IMG/VR virus record: IMGVR_UViG_3300028569_000072
Span: 1 to 40,440 of that record
Reading direction: 5' to 3' (one strand)
From: a virus
Length of the DNA: 40,440 bases
Positions 38,083 to 40,440 of the stretch are shown piece by piece. Every line of letters starts with the position of its first letter. The first letter of the stretch is position 1. The position numbers and the translations under genes were made by a program. A model generated the notes under the pieces. It had not been told where the DNA came from. It searched no databases and was given only the letters and a program-made list of their open reading frames with translations.

Positions 38083-40047
38083 TCACCCGTCTTCGTCAAG
38101 CTCGTCTTCGGCGTTGGTTTCCGGGTGGAGCTGGCGCCATTCGGTGCGCACGACTTCGAGCCTGGCTTCGATGGTGTCGCGCAAAACCTCGTGCATCTTT
38201 TCGGTGTCGCCCAGGTGGTTTCCCTCAGCGCCTTCGACGATCCAGACCAGCTTGGAGGTGCCGTCATCCTGGCGGCGTTCCTCCGTGCGCTCCGCGGTGA
38301 GCTGGGCTTTGTAGTCGGGGCCGAGGTTGCGCGGCAGCCACCACAGGTTGCGGTGCTCCTTGACGCAGCCGTAATAGAGCTGCTGCTTGAAGCCGTCGTC
38401 ATAATACCAGACGAGGTTTTGCTGATCGTTGTCCACGGGTGAAAGCCGCACGTCCAGGCCGCGGAGCTGCGCCCAGCCGCCGCCTTTGGACGGGGAAAAC
38501 ATGTCCGCGTGCTTCAGGGTGAAGGCATACACCTTTTTGTTAGACTGAGCCTCAAATCCGGAGTCAATGAGGCCGGCGAAAACGCTGAAGGTTTCCTCCT
38601 GAAACGCATAGGTGTTTTTGCGGCCGGATGAGTCGGGAGTGATGCCGGCGATCTCTTCGATCTGGGCCCAGCTCACGGCGGCGCCGTAGTCCACAAGCGC
38701 GGACCAGGTGGGCAGGTCGGGTGAATCGTGGTCGATGCCCCAGGCGCGGATGCTCCACCAAAAGCCGTCCCCCTGGACGTCCACCGTCATGGTGAGCAGC
38801 TCCGGGCGGCGCGGAATCTGGCGCAGAAAGTACTCTGGCGAGCGCGCGATCGCGGCGTCGATGTCGTCGATCTTGATGTTGGTGGCCTGGCGGATGAACG
38901 GCAGGCCGAGGTCCGAATTGAAAAAGTCGTGCATGCGGGCGATGGAGCCGCGGGCGAGCAGGAATTTTTTCGCGAGGGTGCCCCAGCCCTCGAACGGGCT
39001 GAGGGCTGACCAGACGTGGACGGACACTTCATCGCGCGGGGAGGAGGGGTTGTGGGAGCGCAGCTCGTAGCGGCGCAGCATGGTTGCTTGGTGGCGATCC
39101 TGGTTGATTTCGCCAAGGCAGGCGGCGCACTCGTACAAGGTCTCCCGCTCGACGCGCTGGAGGTCGTAGGAGCCGGAATTAGGCGACTTCAAGTGCTCAA
39201 ATTTGAACCGGCCAGTTTTCTCGACGCGCTTTTGACCAGGCGGGAGCGGAGCGCCGGAGGCATCAAACGGGACCTCCTTTTCTTCGGCAAAAAAGGTTAG
39301 GCGTTGTTTGTGGCCGCAGTGGGGACAGGGCAGATAAACGTAATGCTGGGAGCCGGATTTGAAGCGGGTCCAGATGCGGCGCCACTCGACGGTGGGAGTG
39401 GACTCTTCGATGATTTTTCGGGTGAAGCGAAACTGCTTCGTGCGGACGATGGCTAGCTCTTGGGTGGGGGCTTCGCCTTCGATGGTATGCTTGATTTTGT
39501 CCGACTCGTTGATGATGACGAGCTCCGCCTGGAAGCCGCCTAGATCCGCCGCGCTGCCGCCACCGACCAGGCGCAGGATCATGCCCGTGAAGTGCATGAA
39601 CAGGGCGGTCCAGTGGACTTTGTCGATGATGGCCTTGGCGGCCACGGGCCGGCACTCCAGGATGTGGGGTTGCAGCTCCGAGCGGCTGAAGCGCTTCGCG
39701 GTTTTTCCGGTGGGATCCACCCATAGGATGGGACCTGGCCAGATGTCGATCTTGTGGAGCAGGCAGCAGATGGCGAAGAGCGTTTTGCCGATGCGCGCGG
39801 ACGCACAAATGGTTAGGTGATGGACGTGTTTGTCCCAATACAGGTCATAGATGCCGCGCCAGAATGGCAGGCGCGAGGTGTCCAGGGGGCCGGGGTTTGC
39901 GCTGCCGACGATCTGCGGGATGATGACGTGCTCGTCGATCCACTCCCAGATGCGCTGGGTGGGACGGACCTGCAGAGCGGATGCCAAGACGCGGCGCGCG
40001 ATGGCGCGGAAGGTGGTCAGCTTGGCGCGGATGCCGGCGGGGATCAT
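38083..40047 (-). CDS. Terminase large subunit, lambda gpA family
   Basis: A full-length 654-residue GpA-type terminase, the ATPase and nuclease that packages DNA. Walker A is CASARIGKT (residues 81-89). The Walker B position reads AELVIINESDK (176-183), with Asn where Asp is usual before the catalytic Glu. A zinc-finger-like pair follows (LPCPHCGHKQ and ECAACLGE). The nuclease part has LTMTVDVQGDGFWWSIRAWG, FAGLIDSGFEAQSNKKVYAF and LVWYYDDGFKQQLYYG. Its ATG overlaps the small-subunit stop (ATGA). Confidence 0.92.
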   Translation of the reverse strand: MIPAGIRAKLTTFRAIARRVLASALQVRPTQRIWEWIDEHVIIPQIVGSANPGPLDTSRLPFWRGIYDLYWDKHVHHLTICASARIGKTLFAICCLLHKIDIWPGPILWVDPTGKTAKRFSRSELQPHILECRPVAAKAIIDKVHWTALFMHFTGMILRLVGGGSAADLGGFQAELVIINESDKIKHTIEGEAPTQELAIVRTKQFRFTRKIIEESTPTVEWRRIWTRFKSGSQHYVYLPCPHCGHKQRLTFFAEEKEVPFDASGAPLPPGQKRVEKTGRFKFEHLKSPNSGSYDLQRVERETLYECAACLGEINQDRHQATMLRRYELRSHNPSSPRDEVSVHVWSALSPFEGWGTLAKKFLLARGSIARMHDFFNSDLGLPFIRQATNIKIDDIDAAIARSPEYFLRQIPRRPELLTMTVDVQGDGFWWSIRAWGIDHDSPDLPTWSALVDYGAAVSWAQIEEIAGITPDSSGRKNTYAFQEETFSVFAGLIDSGFEAQSNKKVYAFTLKHADMFSPSKGGGWAQLRGLDVRLSPVDNDQQNLVWYYDDGFKQQLYYGCVKEHRNLWWLPRNLGPDYKAQLTAERTEERRQDDGTSKLVWIVEGAEGNHLGDTEKMHEVLRDTIEARLEVVRTEWRQLHPETNAEDELDEDG

Positions 40048-40440
40048 GGGGCGGGAGCGGGCTTGAGTCCGCGGCCTGGGGCGCGGCGGCGCTTTGCTGG
40101 CTGGGCGGGAGCCGCAGGCTGGGCTGGCGGGATCTCGACGGCCGGGGCGGGCGCGGCCATGGGCTGGATGGGCGGCCGGGCTTGGGCTTCGGCGAGGAAG
40201 TCGGCGCGCTGAAGCACGCGGAGGATAACGTTGACCTCTTCTTGGGCGATGGCTTCCAGCTCGTGAAATTCTTGGCAGCCGAGGGCTTTTTGGGCGAGGC
40301 GGCCGGGCAGGTTATTGAGCGCTTGGCGGAAGGCCGCGACCGTGACGGAGAGACCGGCCTCGACGTCCGTGGCCTCGACCAGCTCGCCGGCGGTCTTGGC
40401 GTTTTCGATTTCAAGGCGAATGCACTCGAGCCGGAGTTTT
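40044..40440 (-). CDS. Terminase small subunit, C-terminal part (cut by window edge)
   Basis: The frame runs from the window end for 131 codons to a TGA that overlaps the large-terminase ATG. The sequence KLRLECIRLEIENAKTAGEL, then EAGLSVTVAAFRQALNNLPG and HELEAIAQEEVNVILRVLQR, is the helical C-terminal half of Nu1-type small terminases; the tail is Pro/Ala-rich and basic, likely for contact with the large subunit. The N-terminal half lies at 1-414, but with one base of frame difference across the joined ends (an A7 run). Confidence 0.8.
   Translation of the reverse strand, partial: KLRLECIRLEIENAKTAGELVEATDVEAGLSVTVAAFRQALNNLPGRLAQKALGCQEFHELEAIAQEEVNVILRVLQRADFLAEAQARPPIQPMAAPAPAVEIPPAQPAAPAQPAKRRRAPGRGLKPAPAP

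Noticed and set aside
4901-39302. TTAGGC copies as telomere-like repeats
   Set aside because: TTAGGC is a nematode telomere unit, but here copies are single and scattered in genes, never in tandem.
1-40440. CRISPR array or insertion sequence
   Set aside because: No regularly spaced direct repeats of 20-40 bp and no transposase or terminal inverted repeats were found.

Overview
The window looks like almost the whole genome of a temperate, lambda-like siphovirus of about 40.4 kb, GC-rich. It carries lambda-type packaging genes (small terminase, GpA-type large terminase, gpW-like protein, gpB-type portal, S49 protease, scaffold-like protein, capsid, Bbp16-like cement), a long tail with a tape-measure protein and a frameshifted assembly chaperone, a lysis cassette, a tyrosine integrase, a repressor and a replication operon. 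The small terminase gene is cut by the window edges: its N-terminal half is at 1-414 and its C-terminal half at 40044-40440. An undivided attP-like site has phage genes on both sides. Both facts suggest a circularised or circularly permuted free phage genome, not an integrated prophage. The GYF_2 membrane protein and the rarity of Shine-Dalgarno sequences ahead of late genes point weakly to a host such as Verrucomicrobia or a related group; the host is not proven.

Layout. Nearly every gene is on the minus strand. Late block: it starts with the small terminase (414 to 1, continuing at 40440) and runs leftwards through terminase, portal, protease, scaffold, capsid, cement, glycosyltransferase, head-tail connectors, tail genes, fibres, holin candidate, DUF1353 protein and endolysin (18369). 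Lysogeny block (15.0-18.3 kb): attP, integrase, an inverted-repeat array, a GYF membrane protein, and a plus-strand repressor diverging from a small ribbon-helix-helix protein. Early block (about 15.2 kb down to 0.5 kb): tightly overlapping small unknown genes, a replication-initiator-like protein, then a ParB-like / methyltransferase / radical-SAM island controlled from an internal operator, an HNH nuclease and small regulators. Only three genes are on the plus strand: the repressor, a 64-residue HTH protein at 5910 and a cysteine-rich secreted protein at 32216.

Most interesting signals. (1) A TGACA box 13-16 nt before the start codon of at least nine late genes, most of which lack a Shine-Dalgarno sequence. 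(2) A dispersed heptamer GTTAGGC (22 exact copies counted by eye, both orientations, several reading frames, some touching start codons). (3) Sec-type signal peptides on three virion proteins, including the major capsid protein. (4) A 19-bp tandem repeat that puts the DUF1353 gene out of frame with its expected ATG, as in a slipped-strand switch. (5) Symmetrical integrase arm-type repeats around a tRNA-Ser 3' end, plus a second array of GTTGC/GCAAC repeats beyond the integrase gene. (6) A repressor that fuses an XRE helix-turn-helix to a ribbon-helix-helix module shared with the divergent early protein.
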